A stretch of DNA of 17,147 nucleotides from JBEVNX01 sp040507895 (GCA_040507895.1 JBEVNX010000061.1:1-17147); one strand, 5' to 3'; positions 6,106 to 13,947 are shown, counted from the first letter of the stretch. Made by a program: numbers and translations. Notes: generated from the sequence alone by a model not told the origin.

Positions 6106-7128
6106 ATGGCGAACAGGCGCCGCTACTGGGGAGTCCTGCCGCCGCTGCCGGCACCGGCGCTCGCAGGCGTCGCGAAGCAGTGCGAGGCGATGGGCCTCGA
6201 GGGAGTGTGGGCGATCCAGCTCTGGGGTCCTCCGTTCGTCACGCTCGGCGCCGCCGCCATGGCGTCGAGCCGCCTGAAGCTCGGCAGCGGCGTCGCGCTC
6301 GCCTTCACACGCAGCCCGCTCGAGACCGCGGCGGCCGCGCTCGACGTCGACACCATCAGCGGCGGCCGCATGGTTCTCGGCCTCGGACCTTCCGTGCGGT
6401 GGTGGAACGAGCAGTGGTTCGGGGTCCATTACGGCAAGCCGATCGCTCATCTGCGTGAGGCGATCACCGTCGTTCGCATGCTCATCGAGAAGGGGCACAC
6501 CGGTGAGCTCGGAAAGTGGAGCGGCGAGTACTACACGCTCGACCTCGACCGCTTCCGCAGTCTCGCCCCTCCGGCGCGGGGGCGCATCCCGATCTACCTC
6601 TCGGCGCTCTACGAAACGGCCATGCGTCTTGCCGGCGAGATCGGCGACGGTTTGGCGCCGCATCCGATCTCGAGCGAGCAATGGATCCTCGAGCGCATCG
6701 CTCCGAACTTGAAGAAGGGCCTCGACAAGGCCGGCCGCAAGCGCTCGGACTTCGATTTGAACGTCTGGCTCTACGTGGCGCCGAGCGAAGACCGCAAGCA
6801 GGCCATCGCCGAGACCCGGCGCACGGTGATCTTCTACGCGCTTCACTCCCAGTACGAGAAGTACTTTGCCGCCAACGGCTTCGGCAAAGAGGCCCGGGCC
6901 ATCGCCGAGGCTTCACGGGCGCACGACGAATCCACGATGATGCGCGCCTGCACGGACAAGATGGTCGAGAAATTCTCCATCATCGGCCGGCCCGATGAAG
7001 TGCGGCGACGAATCGATCGCATCGCCGAAGTCGCCGACTCCTTCACGCTGTGCTCGCCGTACGTGGCGCTCCCGCCGGAACGAATCGGCTTCTACAACGA
7101 GCAGATCGCCAAGACCTTCTACGTTTGA
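6106..7128 (+). CDS. LLM class F420-dependent oxidoreductase
   Basis: A 340-residue luciferase-like TIM-barrel protein. Members closest in architecture use reduced F420 for hydride transfer to C=C, C=O or C=N bonds. The start has AAGGAG before ATG. Features are a compact N-terminus (LPPLPAPALAGVAKQCEAMGL), KLGSGVALAFTRSP (58-71), the signature DTISGGRMVLGLGPS (82-96), which lies at the phosphate end of the cofactor, a second-half IPIYLSALYETAMRLAGEIGDG, and the C-terminal IGRPDEVRRRID helix. There is no frameshift. The F420 preference is inferred from the methylene-H4MPT-reductase-like pattern and from cofD in the same window; FMN use cannot be excluded. It sits eight bases before the hydrolase gene, within the rightward operon. 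Confidence 0.85.
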   Translation: MANRRRYWGVLPPLPAPALAGVAKQCEAMGLEGVWAIQLWGPPFVTLGAAAMASSRLKLGSGVALAFTRSPLETAAAALDVDTISGGRMVLGLGPSVRWWNEQWFGVHYGKPIAHLREAITVVRMLIEKGHTGELGKWSGEYYTLDLDRFRSLAPPARGRIPIYLSALYETAMRLAGEIGDGLAPHPISSEQWILERIAPNLKKGLDKAGRKRSDFDLNVWLYVAPSEDRKQAIAETRRTVIFYALHSQYEKYFAANGFGKEARAIAEASRAHDESTMMRACTDKMVEKFSIIGRPDEVRRRIDRIAEVADSFTLCSPYVALPPERIGFYNEQIAKTFYV

Positions 7129-7136
7129 GGCTCGCC

Positions 7137-8300
7137 ATGGAGAGTGCCAGAGCGCGTGACGTCGGCATCGATCCCGACCGGCTCGAACAGTTCTTTCGCG
7201 TCGTCGAACGGCTGATCGAACAGAAGTGGCTGCGCGGAGGAAGCTTCCTGATCGCTCGCCGCGGCAAGATTGCCGCTGCCCGGGCGGTGGGGACAGTCGA
7301 CACGGAAGGCCGCCGGCGTGCCAAACCGGACGACATCTACTGCATCTTCTCGACGAGCAAGCCGATCACATCGACCCTGCTTCTCATGCGCGTCGAACGC
7401 GGCGATCTGCGCCTCATCGACAAGGTTGCCGACTACGTCCCCGAGTTCGGCGCCGCCGGTAAGGGCGCGGTGACGATCGCCCACTTGCTCACGCACATGG
7501 GCGGCTTTCCCAACCTTCCGCCCGACTGGCCGATCCAACAGTGGGGCGACTGGGACGGCACGATCGCCCGGATCTGCGCGCAGCCTCTCGAGTTCGAGCC
7601 CGGCACTGCCCTCCACTACCACGCGCTGACGGCGCACTGGATCATGGCCGAGATCGTGCGGCGCCTCGACGGCGCCCAGCGGAGCTTCGCCGAGATCTGC
7701 GCCGACGAGGTGTACCGCCCGCTCAAGATGAAGGACTCCCACATGGGAGTGCGCCCGGACATGCGCGAGCGACTCGTCGCGCTGAAGGCGCTCGACGCCG
7801 AGAGCATCCCTTTCCCGTTCTCGATGCTCGAGGAGTTCGACTTGCCGGAAGCCCAGGCGGCCGCCATTCCCGGCGGCGGGTCGCGCTCGACGATCTTCGA
7901 CCTCGCGCGCTTCTATCAGCTGTGGTTGAACGGCGGCGAGCTCGACGGCGTGCGTCTGCTATCGCCCGCGATGGTGCAGCTCGCCACCACGATCCACACC
8001 GGCGATCACGAGGATCGGCTCCTCGAGTTGCTGCGCGTGATGAACGGCTGGCCGCGCATCCCGGCGAACCGCGGCCTCGGCTGGTGGATCCGCGGCACGG
8101 GAATCTTCCCGAGCTTCTTCGGCTCGCTGGCCTCGCCGGGCACCTTCGGGCATGCCGGGGCCTCGAGCATCATGGCTTGGGCCGATCCCGCTCGCGAGCT
8201 GGTGTTCGTCGGGCTGACCGCCGGGCTGATCGCCGAAGCCCGCAACATCGTGCGCTGGCACCAACTCTCCGACCTCGCGCAGTCGTGCGTGGTCGACTGA
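7137..8300 (+). CDS. Beta-lactamase-family serine hydrolase (class C/EstB-like esterase)
   Basis: A 387-residue protein of the serine beta-lactamase/penicillin-binding-protein fold. The SxxK nucleophile motif is STSK (Ser72-Lys75). The second motif is YHA (161-163), the variant seen in esterase-type members rather than the YxN of lactamases. The third motif is HAG (339-341) in GTFGHAGASS. There is no signal peptide, so it should be cytoplasmic, which fits an esterase or lactone hydrolase in a catabolic operon better than a resistance enzyme. The ATG at 7137 follows the LLM stop by eight bases with GAGG upstream; the longer frame from 7050 overlaps the previous gene. The next gene encodes an acyl-CoA ligase, so a plausible role is to free a carboxylic acid for CoA activation. 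Confidence 0.88.
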   Translation: MESARARDVGIDPDRLEQFFRVVERLIEQKWLRGGSFLIARRGKIAAARAVGTVDTEGRRRAKPDDIYCIFSTSKPITSTLLLMRVERGDLRLIDKVADYVPEFGAAGKGAVTIAHLLTHMGGFPNLPPDWPIQQWGDWDGTIARICAQPLEFEPGTALHYHALTAHWIMAEIVRRLDGAQRSFAEICADEVYRPLKMKDSHMGVRPDMRERLVALKALDAESIPFPFSMLEEFDLPEAQAAAIPGGGSRSTIFDLARFYQLWLNGGELDGVRLLSPAMVQLATTIHTGDHEDRLLELLRVMNGWPRIPANRGLGWWIRGTGIFPSFFGSLASPGTFGHAGASSIMAWADPARELVFVGLTAGLIAEARNIVRWHQLSDLAQSCVVD

Positions 8301-8324
8301 GCAGAATCGAGAAGGAGTAGGCCC

Positions 8325-9884
8325 TTGGCTCGAGAGCAGAGTGGTCTCGAACAGGCGATCCGCCATCACGCCGCCACCCATCCCGGCGACGTATGGCTCA
8401 AGTGGAAGGACGGCGGCTACACGTACGGCGAGGTGCTCTCGCACACGCAGCGAGCGGCCAACGGCTTCGTCGCCCTCGGCGTGAAACCGGGGGAGCGGGT
8501 GGCGATCATGATGGGAAACCGCCCGGAGTTCCTTTGGGTCCACTTCGCCATCAACTTCATCGGCGCCCACTCGGTGCCGATCAACACCTCGCAGCGCGGC
8601 GCCACGCTGCAGCACATCCTCGCGAATTCGGACTCGGTGGCGGTGGTCTTCGAGAATGGGCTGCGGGACGCGGTGATGTCGGTCAAGGACAAGGTGCCGA
8701 CACTGCGCGCCACCGTCGTCGTCGACGGCCCGGCGGGCGGCGGCGTGGATCTCACGTTGGAGAAGTTCTTCGACCAGCCTGATCGAGAGCCGCAGATCGA
8801 GGTCGCCACTCCATCCGCGGCGGTCGGAATGATGTACACCTCGGGCACCACGGGCCCGCCGAAAGGCGTGGTCGCGACCGGCTACGACATGGCCCCGCTG
8901 CAGACGGTGTTCGGAGCGATCGGGGTCAAGCCGAGCGAGACCATGTACACGGCGCTGCCGCTGTTCCACGGCAACGCTCTCCTCCTCTCCGCGATCGGCT
9001 CGATCTCGCTCGGCGCCAAGCTCGCTATCGCCGAGAAGTTCAGCGCCTCCCGCTTCTGGGACGATTGCCGCAAATACGACGCGGTGGAGTTCAACACGCT
9101 GGGAGGGATGATCTCCATCCTCATGAAGCAGCCCCCGAAGCCGAACGACCGGGACAATCCCGTGCGCGTCGTGCTCTCCGCCGCGTGCCCCGGAAACGTC
9201 TGGCGCGAGTTCGAGCAGCGCTTCGATGTCCGGCTCGTGGAGTTCTACGGCATGGTCGACTCGCCGGGCTTCCTGCTCAACGACGTCGGCAAGGTGGGCT
9301 CGATGGGCAAGCCGATCGGCGGCGTCGACTTCCGCGTCGTCGACGACGACGAGAAGCCGTTGCCGGCCGGCAAGGTCGGTGAGCTCGTGTTCCGCCACCC
9401 CATGGGGCCGCTGACTCTCTACTACAAGCTTCCCGAAGCGACTTCCGAGGCCTACCGCGGCGGGTGGTTTCACTCCGGCGATCTCGCGGAGTACGACACG
9501 GAAGGCTTCTACTACTTCCGAGGGCGCAAGAAGGCCTCGATGCGCCGACGCGGCGAGAACATTTCCGCTTGGGAGATCGAGTCGGTGTTGAACGACCATC
9601 CCGCCGTGCTCGAATCCGCGGCGTACGCGGTTCCTTCCGAGCTCGGCGAAGACGAAGTCATGGTCGCCGTCGTGGCGCGGCCGGGCGAGCAGCTGGTTCC
9701 CACGGACTTGCTGGATTTCTGCCAAGGGAGGATGGCGCACTATGCCGTCCCGCGCTACGTTGACTTCGTGGACGAGATCCCCAAGACGGGTACGCAGCGG
9801 GTGCAGTACGGGGTGCTCCGCGAGCGCGGCATCACCGCGACCGCGTGGGACCGCGAGAAGGCCGGATATCAGGTCAAGAGATAA
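8325..9884 (+). CDS. Acyl-CoA synthetase (CaiC-like AMP-dependent ligase)
   Basis: A 519-residue ANL enzyme that activates a carboxylic acid through an acyl-AMP to an acyl-CoA. It starts with TTG, with AAGGAG seven bases upstream. The motifs are clear: P-loop YTSGTTGPPKG (171-181), LPLFHGNALL (211-220), WFHSGDLAEYD (381-391) and the hinge FRGRKKASMRRRGENIS (398-414). The ending TAWDREKAGYQVKR is like that of many CaiC-type ligases. Two usually conserved positions differ. The YGxTE motif reads YGMVD (Asp312 for Glu), and the A10 motif, normally PKTxTGKVQK, reads PKTGTQRVQY, so Arg492 stands where the catalytic Lys is expected. Activity may be altered, or the subfamily may tolerate Arg. Gaps of 24 and 33 bases flank it in the operon. 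Confidence 0.9.
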   Translation: MAREQSGLEQAIRHHAATHPGDVWLKWKDGGYTYGEVLSHTQRAANGFVALGVKPGERVAIMMGNRPEFLWVHFAINFIGAHSVPINTSQRGATLQHILANSDSVAVVFENGLRDAVMSVKDKVPTLRATVVVDGPAGGGVDLTLEKFFDQPDREPQIEVATPSAAVGMMYTSGTTGPPKGVVATGYDMAPLQTVFGAIGVKPSETMYTALPLFHGNALLLSAIGSISLGAKLAIAEKFSASRFWDDCRKYDAVEFNTLGGMISILMKQPPKPNDRDNPVRVVLSAACPGNVWREFEQRFDVRLVEFYGMVDSPGFLLNDVGKVGSMGKPIGGVDFRVVDDDEKPLPAGKVGELVFRHPMGPLTLYYKLPEATSEAYRGGWFHSGDLAEYDTEGFYYFRGRKKASMRRRGENISAWEIESVLNDHPAVLESAAYAVPSELGEDEVMVAVVARPGEQLVPTDLLDFCQGRMAHYAVPRYVDFVDEIPKTGTQRVQYGVLRERGITATAWDREKAGYQVKR

Positions 9885-9917
9885 CTTCCGCCAGACGAGG
9901 GGGCAAAGGAGAATACC

Positions 9918-11147
9918 ATGGCTGACAACGTCGTCGTCGCGGGGACGGGAATGACGCGCTTTGGAAAGTACTTGGATCGGGGCGTGCGCTCGCTTTCTGA
10001 GGAAGCGGTGACCGAAGCGCTCAAGGACGCCGGCCTGGAGCCGAAGGACGTACAGACGGCCTACTTCGCCAACGCGGTCTCGGGACTCATCACCGGCCAA
10101 GAGATGATCCGCGGACAGGCCGCGCTACGGCACACCGGTTTGCTCGGCATCCCGATCTTCAACGTCGAGAACGCGTGCGCTTCCGCCGCATCCGCGTTCC
10201 ACCTGGCTTGGATGGCCGTTACCTCCGGGCAATACGACATCGCGCTCGCCATCGGCGCCGAAAAGCTCTTCCACGAGGACAAGACCAAGGCGTTCCGCGC
10301 CATCGGCACCGCGGTCGACCTCGAGTCGCTGCAGGACCTCAAGAAGAAGATGGCCGATACGGCGGAGGGCGCCGACAAGCCGGCGGACGAGAAGGCGGGA
10401 CAGAACCGATCCTTCTTCATGGACATCTACGCGTCGATGACCCGCGAGTACATGCGGCAGAGCGGCGCGACCGCGGAAGACTTCGCCGACGTCGCGGTCA
10501 AGAGCCATGAGCACGGCGCGCTCAATCCCAAGGCGCAGTATCGCAACCGTTGTACTCGCGAAGAGGTGCTCGCCTCACGCGAGATCTCCCCGCCCCTCAC
10601 GCTGATGATGTGCTCGCCGATCGGCGACGGTGCCGCGGCTGCGGTCCTCTGCTCGGACAAAATCGCCCGCAAGCTCGGCGTCCGACAGGCGGTTCCCGTG
10701 CGAGCGTCGGTGATGGTCTCTGGCCGTGACCGCAAGCCGGAGGAGCCCGGCGCTGCCGAGCGCGCCGCCAAGCGCGCCTACGAAGTCGCCGGCGTCGGAC
10801 CCAAGGAAATGGACGTGATCGAGATACACGACGCTGCGGCACCAGCCGAGCTGATGGTGTACGAGGACATCGGATTCTGCGAACGCGGCGGCGGGCCCGC
10901 CTACTTCCGCACCGGCGAGACACGCCTCGGCGGCAAGCACGTCGTCAATCCGAGCGGCGGTCTACTCGCCAAGGGTCATCCGATCGGCGCGACCGGCATC
11001 GCGCAGATCGTGGAGATCTGCGATCACCTCCGCGGCCGGGCAGGAGAGAGACAGGTCAAGGGAGCGCGCATCGGCATGACCGAGAACGGCGGAGGCTTCC
11101 TGGGCCGTGACGCGGCCGCGATGTCGGTGCACGTTTTCGGCGGCTGA
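9918..11147 (+). CDS. SCP-x-type thiolase (acetyl-CoA acetyltransferase/lipid-transfer-like)
   Basis: A 409-residue thiolase-fold enzyme that cleaves 3-ketoacyl-CoA with CoA or runs the reverse condensation. The nucleophile is Cys87 in NVENACASAASA. His304 in EIHDAAAPAE and His354 in NPSGGLLAKGHPIGATG are the other active-site positions. The C-terminal Cys-GGG of classical thiolases is replaced by TENGGG, as in the sterol carrier protein-x group. An SD (AAGGAG) precedes the ATG. It carries a lysine-rich insert around residues 135-155 (LKKKMADTAEGADKPADEKA). Such thiolases often pair with a DUF35 OB-fold protein, but none is present here. It is the last gene of the operon, one base from the convergent cofD stop. 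With the ligase and hydrolase it suggests breakdown of a branched or cyclic acid; the substrate is unknown. Confidence 0.92.
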   Translation: MADNVVVAGTGMTRFGKYLDRGVRSLSEEAVTEALKDAGLEPKDVQTAYFANAVSGLITGQEMIRGQAALRHTGLLGIPIFNVENACASAASAFHLAWMAVTSGQYDIALAIGAEKLFHEDKTKAFRAIGTAVDLESLQDLKKKMADTAEGADKPADEKAGQNRSFFMDIYASMTREYMRQSGATAEDFADVAVKSHEHGALNPKAQYRNRCTREEVLASREISPPLTLMMCSPIGDGAAAAVLCSDKIARKLGVRQAVPVRASVMVSGRDRKPEEPGAAERAAKRAYEVAGVGPKEMDVIEIHDAAAPAELMVYEDIGFCERGGGPAYFRTGETRLGGKHVVNPSGGLLAKGHPIGATGIAQIVEICDHLRGRAGERQVKGARIGMTENGGGFLGRDAAAMSVHVFGG

Positions 11148-11148
11148 T

Positions 11149-12090
11149 CTATTGCTTCGCTCGTCGTAGCAAGGCGAGGAGCGTCTCGGCGAGACGCTCC
11201 TCGTCGAGCAAATCGGCCAGCTCGACTCTGAGCCCGAGACGGCGGATGGCGCGGGCTTCCGCTTCGTCCGCCTCGTCGAGAACGAACCAATCGACGAGAT
11301 CGGCATAGCGCGCGGCGATCGCGGCGGCGCGGTCGCGCTCCCCCGTGGCCTCGAGGACGCGGCGGCGCGCGCGAGCATGATGCGCAACGGTCGGACTCGA
11401 CGCCGCCCGGCGGGTGACCACCGGCGAGATGGCGACCCGCAGCCCCACCCCCCGCACCGCGGCCGCAAATCCGCGTAGCGCCAGGATCGCACCGATGCTC
11501 GTGACCGGATTGCTGGGACCGAGCACGACCGCGTCGGCCCGATGGACCGCCGCGACCGCCGCCGCCGAGGGCGCGCCGTGCGACAGCAGCGTGCGGCGGA
11601 GCCGTGGGCGCGCGCGCTCCCGCACGTACCACTCCTGAAAGCCTAGCCGACGCCCGTCGCGGGTCGAGAACCGCGTCCGCGCCCATGCATCGCTCGCCGG
11701 CACGACGGTGGCGCCGCGCACGCCGATCGAGCGCGAGAGCCGACGGGTCACCGCGGTGAGACTCGCACCCGAGCCGAGGAGGCGCGTGCGCACGAGGTGC
11801 AGCGAAAGATCGGCGTCGCCGACGCCGAACCAGGCCGGAGCGCCGAGCGCCGCGAGCCCTTCGCGCACGCGAAACGTCTCGCCGCGCCGGCCCCATCCTC
11901 GATCTCGGTCCCACGCTCCCGCCAGCGCGTAGAGGATCGAATCCAGATCCGGGCACACCCGCAGCCCCATCCATTCGAGGTCGTCGCCGACGTTGGCCAC
12001 CACGGTGAGGCGCCCGCGCCCGAGAACCCGCGCGAGAGCAGGCGCGAGCCGCGCTCCACCCAGCCCTCCGGCGAGAAGCACCACCTGCAT
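11149..12090 (-). CDS. cofD: CofD/FbiA: 2-phospho-L-lactate (or PEP) transferase of coenzyme F420 biosynthesis
   Basis: A 313-residue protein that joins the activated lactyl-phosphate or enolpyruvyl-phosphate moiety to the deazaflavin Fo, giving (dehydro-)F420-0 in the cytoplasm. Hallmarks in order are VVLLAGGLGGARLAPAL (3-19), NVGDD (33-37), CPDLDSILY (46-54), FGVGDADLSLHLVRT (88-102), FQEWYVR (151-157) and GPSNPVTSIGAIL (191-203), all standard for CofD. I chose the ATG at 12090 because homologues start immediately before the glycine-rich loop. The ATG at 12129 lies inside a terminator-like stem and adds an unrelated 13 residues. No good SD is visible. No cofC, cofE or cofG/H is in the window. 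It converges on the thiolase operon, which contains an F420-type LLM enzyme. Base composition matches its neighbours. Confidence 0.92.
   Translation of the reverse strand: MQVVLLAGGLGGARLAPALARVLGRGRLTVVANVGDDLEWMGLRVCPDLDSILYALAGAWDRDRGWGRRGETFRVREGLAALGAPAWFGVGDADLSLHLVRTRLLGSGASLTAVTRRLSRSIGVRGATVVPASDAWARTRFSTRDGRRLGFQEWYVRERARPRLRRTLLSHGAPSAAAVAAVHRADAVVLGPSNPVTSIGAILALRGFAAAVRGVGLRVAISPVVTRRAASSPTVAHHARARRRVLEATGERDRAAAIAARYADLVDWFVLDEADEAEARAIRRLGLRVELADLLDEERLAETLLALLRRAKQ
11173..11205 (+). terminator. 13-bp perfect hairpin just past the thiolase stop, inside the 3' end of cofD
   Basis: CGAGGAGCGTCTC (11175-11187) and GAGACGCTCCTCG (11191-11203) pair perfectly around a three-base loop, extended by one wobble and one further pair to 11173-11205. 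It starts 26 bases after the thiolase stop codon. No T-tract follows, so it may be a Rho-assisted terminator or a 3'-end stabiliser. It is also the C-terminal coding sequence of cofD on the other strand, so it may affect both convergent transcripts. Confidence 0.5.
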
Positions 12091-12108
12091 CGGGTGCGAT
12101 GCCCTAAC

Positions 12109-12149
12109 AAAAAGGATGACCGGAAGCATCCCCGGCGGCGATCGCCGCC
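12109..12149 (-). terminator. Palindrome, short stem and T-tract between the Ycf48-like gene and cofD
   Basis: On the minus strand, a perfect 16-base palindrome (GGCGGCGATCGCCGCC, 12149-12134) is followed two bases on by GGATG...CATCC (5-bp stem, 8-base loop, 12131-12114) and then TTTTT (12113-12109). It lies 90 bases beyond the Ycf48-like stop and 18 bases before the cofD ATG. It would end the minus-strand operon or attenuate read-through into cofD. The second stem is short, so efficiency is uncertain. Confidence 0.4.
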
Positions 12150-12239
12150 TGGCCGCCCAAGAGGGCTGGCGCCGTCCGCCTCTCGAACGGTCTCGGGGTC
12201 AGGTTCGTCGACCAGCTGGAGTGAAGCCGAACGTCCGAC

Positions 12240-13304
12240 TCAACCGAGACAGAGCTTCCACGTCTTGCCGCCGTCGCTGGTGCGGAGGATCGTGCCGAAT
12301 CCGCCGACCAACCACCCGTTTTGCGCATCGGCGAAATCCACCGAGCGCAGCCACGTATAGACCTGCATGCCGAGATTGGCCCGGGTCCACTGCGTCTCCC
12401 CCGGCGCGAGCCGCACCACTTCCCCCGCCGCTCCGACCACCCAAGCGTTGCCGTCGGCTGTGACGTAGGGCTGATAGAGTGGATCGAGGAGCGGGAAGGC
12501 GAGCTGCATCGGCTCGAATCGCCAGGTGGCGCCGCCGTCTCGGGTTCGAGCGATGCGACCGTCGAGCCCGGCCGCGAGGGCCTCCTGGTCGCTCAGCGTG
12601 AACTCGCCGAAGAACGTCGGCAGATCCATCGAATCGACGATGCCCGACTCCGGCGTCATCAGCGTCTTCTGCTGCGGAGTCCAGGTCTGGCCACCGTCGT
12701 TGGTCTTGAGGAGCTGGCCGAACTCACCGGCGATCCAACCGGTCTTCTCGTTCGCGAATCGGATGTCGTAGAAGATCGGGTCCTGGATGGCGAGCGCCAG
12801 CTCGGCGTCAGCATCCGAGCCGCCCTCGCTGGGGAGCTCCACCTTGCGGGCTTGCCAGGTCTTGCCGCCGTCCGTGGTCTCGGTGAGCGTCGACCTGTCG
12901 CCGACCGCGAAGCCGTGGCTTTCATTCGTGAAGAAGATCGAGAAGAGATAGACCTTGGTGCCACTCTGCTGCCTCTGCCAAGTCTTGCCGGCGTCGGTGG
13001 AGTGAAGAATCAAGCCCTCCTGACCCGTCGTCCACACCTGGTTGCCGACCACGAAGAGCTTGTAGAGAGCGAGATCGGTGCCGCTATCGATCCGATTGAA
13101 TGTCGCGCCGCCATCGTTCGTCTCGAGGATCTTGCCGCCGTAGCCGACGATCAGCGCACGAGTCGGCGAAAGCGACTTCACGTCGTAGAACTTGTCCGAG
13201 AAGTAGATCTTCTGATTCGTGAGCGGAACGTTGGCCGTCTCGGAATGGCACGCTGCGAGCACGCCGCAGAGCCCGAGAGCGAACGCTGCCGTCCGTGAAT
13301 GCAT
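12240..13304 (-). CDS. Ycf48/HCF136-like beta-propeller lipoprotein
   Basis: A 354-residue exported protein. The N-terminus has a short basic stretch, a hydrophobic core and a lipobox LAAC with Cys19, so it should be processed by signal peptidase II and lipid-anchored. The rest is a seven-blade-type propeller with at least six Asp-box-like repeats: TNDGGATF, STDAGKTW, TTDGGKTW, TNDGGQTW, TRDGGATW and TSDGGKTW. Each follows a GWxxGxxGxxL-style strand such as GWIAGEFGQLLKT. Ycf48 itself helps assemble photosystem II, but non-photosynthetic bacteria carry many homologues of unknown role, so no photosynthetic function is implied. The ATG at 13304 has GAGGAGA upstream. It is 111 bases downstream of the NTF2-like gene on the same strand and may have its own promoter. 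Confidence 0.88.
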   Translation of the reverse strand: MHSRTAAFALGLCGVLAACHSETANVPLTNQKIYFSDKFYDVKSLSPTRALIVGYGGKILETNDGGATFNRIDSGTDLALYKLFVVGNQVWTTGQEGLILHSTDAGKTWQRQQSGTKVYLFSIFFTNESHGFAVGDRSTLTETTDGGKTWQARKVELPSEGGSDADAELALAIQDPIFYDIRFANEKTGWIAGEFGQLLKTNDGGQTWTPQQKTLMTPESGIVDSMDLPTFFGEFTLSDQEALAAGLDGRIARTRDGGATWRFEPMQLAFPLLDPLYQPYVTADGNAWVVGAAGEVVRLAPGETQWTRANLGMQVYTWLRSVDFADAQNGWLVGGFGTILRTSDGGKTWKLCLG

Positions 13305-13361
13305 GTTGGTTCTCCTCGAGGCTGGGAGACGATGCGCCGGCCGGTCGAACGAGTGACGCCC

Positions 13362-13390
13362 CACTAACAAACCCACATTTCGAGTGTCAA
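13362..13390 (-). promoter_or_regulatory. Candidate promoter of the Ycf48-like gene
   Basis: The minus strand shows a perfect TTGACA (13390-13385), and 17 bases later TTAGTG (13367-13362), a poor -10 match. The surroundings (GAAATGTGGGTTTGTTAG) are AT-rich for this genome. It lies in the 111-base gap between the two secreted-protein genes. Confidence 0.3.
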
Positions 13391-13415
13391 GAAATTCGGG
13401 CACTTAGCCGCCTCC

Positions 13416-13898
13416 TCAAGGGTTGGCGGATTTCTTGGGGAACCACTGGGCGATCTCGCTCTGCTCCACCACTTCCTGCTGCTGATCGACCTTCCAAGCG
13501 CCCCCTTCCTTGAGGAGCGTGTAGAGCTCGTACTCCTCGACGCCGAGCTGGTTTAGGTATTTGTCCTGCGAGGAGAGGATGTTCGGCACGATCGCCTTCT
13601 CGCCCTCGATCTTCCCCGGCATCACCTTGAAGTCGAAGATTTTAAACTCGGAGAACGAGAAGAGGTACTGCGACTCCTTCGCCCAGACTTCCTTCGTTTT
13701 CACCTGGCCCGTCCTGCGGTCCATCTTCATCGCCTTCGAGACCAGATCATACGCCTTGTCGAACTGCTGTTCTTGAAGAGCCGAGAGATAGCGTTTGACG
13801 GTCTCTTCGGGGCTCAGGCCGTCTGCTCGAGCAACCGCCGTCCAAGCGGCGATGGCGACCATGATCAGCAACGACATCGGGGAGCATGGCTTGGTCAT
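13416..13898 (-). CDS. Secreted NTF2-like/DUF4878-type small protein
   Basis: A 160-residue protein. The ATG at 13898 has GGAGG five bases upstream; a much longer upstream frame crosses the divergent genes and is rejected. Residues 1-25 form a Sec signal peptide ending ARA before Asp26, with no lipobox, so the mature protein should be free in the periplasm or outside the cell. The mature part starts LSPEETVKRYLSALQEQQFDKAYDLVS, the helical opening of NTF2-like domains, followed by strands (KIFDFKVMPGKIEGEKAIVP; EEYELYTLLKEGGAWKVD), as in DUF4878 and related cone-shaped binding domains. It has no catalytic residues to point to. It precedes the Ycf48-like lipoprotein and probably works at the cell surface with it; the role is unknown. 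Confidence 0.78.
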   Translation of the reverse strand: MTKPCSPMSLLIMVAIAAWTAVARADGLSPEETVKRYLSALQEQQFDKAYDLVSKAMKMDRRTGQVKTKEVWAKESQYLFSFSEFKIFDFKVMPGKIEGEKAIVPNILSSQDKYLNQLGVEEYELYTLLKEGGAWKVDQQQEVVEQSEIAQWFPKKSANP

Positions 13899-13918
13899 CG
13901 GGCCCTCCGCGAGGAGTC

Positions 13919-13947
13919 TCCATAGAGGAAGGTGCCGCGGTTTACAA
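13919..13947 (-). promoter_or_regulatory. Weak candidate promoter of the NTF2-like gene
   Basis: The minus strand has TTGTAA (13947-13942), 17 bases, then TATGGA (13924-13919). The start would lie near 13912, just ahead of the GGAGG ribosome site (13908-13904). Both boxes are partial matches, but the AT-rich patch TTTACAAATT stands out in the 136-base divergent gap. Confidence 0.25.

Noticed and set aside
7137..8300. Antibiotic-resistance beta-lactamase
   Set aside because: No signal peptide, a YHA and HAG motif set of esterase type, and a catabolic operon context.
7959..10100. 713-codon open frame on the minus strand
   Set aside because: It lies antisense to the hydrolase, ligase and thiolase, all of which have clear motifs. 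Its composition is Arg/His/Asp/Val-rich, typical of the opposite strand of GC-rich codons.
12091..12129. Upstream ATG at 12129 for cofD
   Set aside because: It sits in the terminator-like stem and would add residues not expected before the conserved glycine-rich start.
12134..12149. GGCGGCGATCGCCGCC as a stand-alone operator or repeat family
   Set aside because: Only one copy was seen in the window, and its place before a short stem and T-tract fits terminator structure better.
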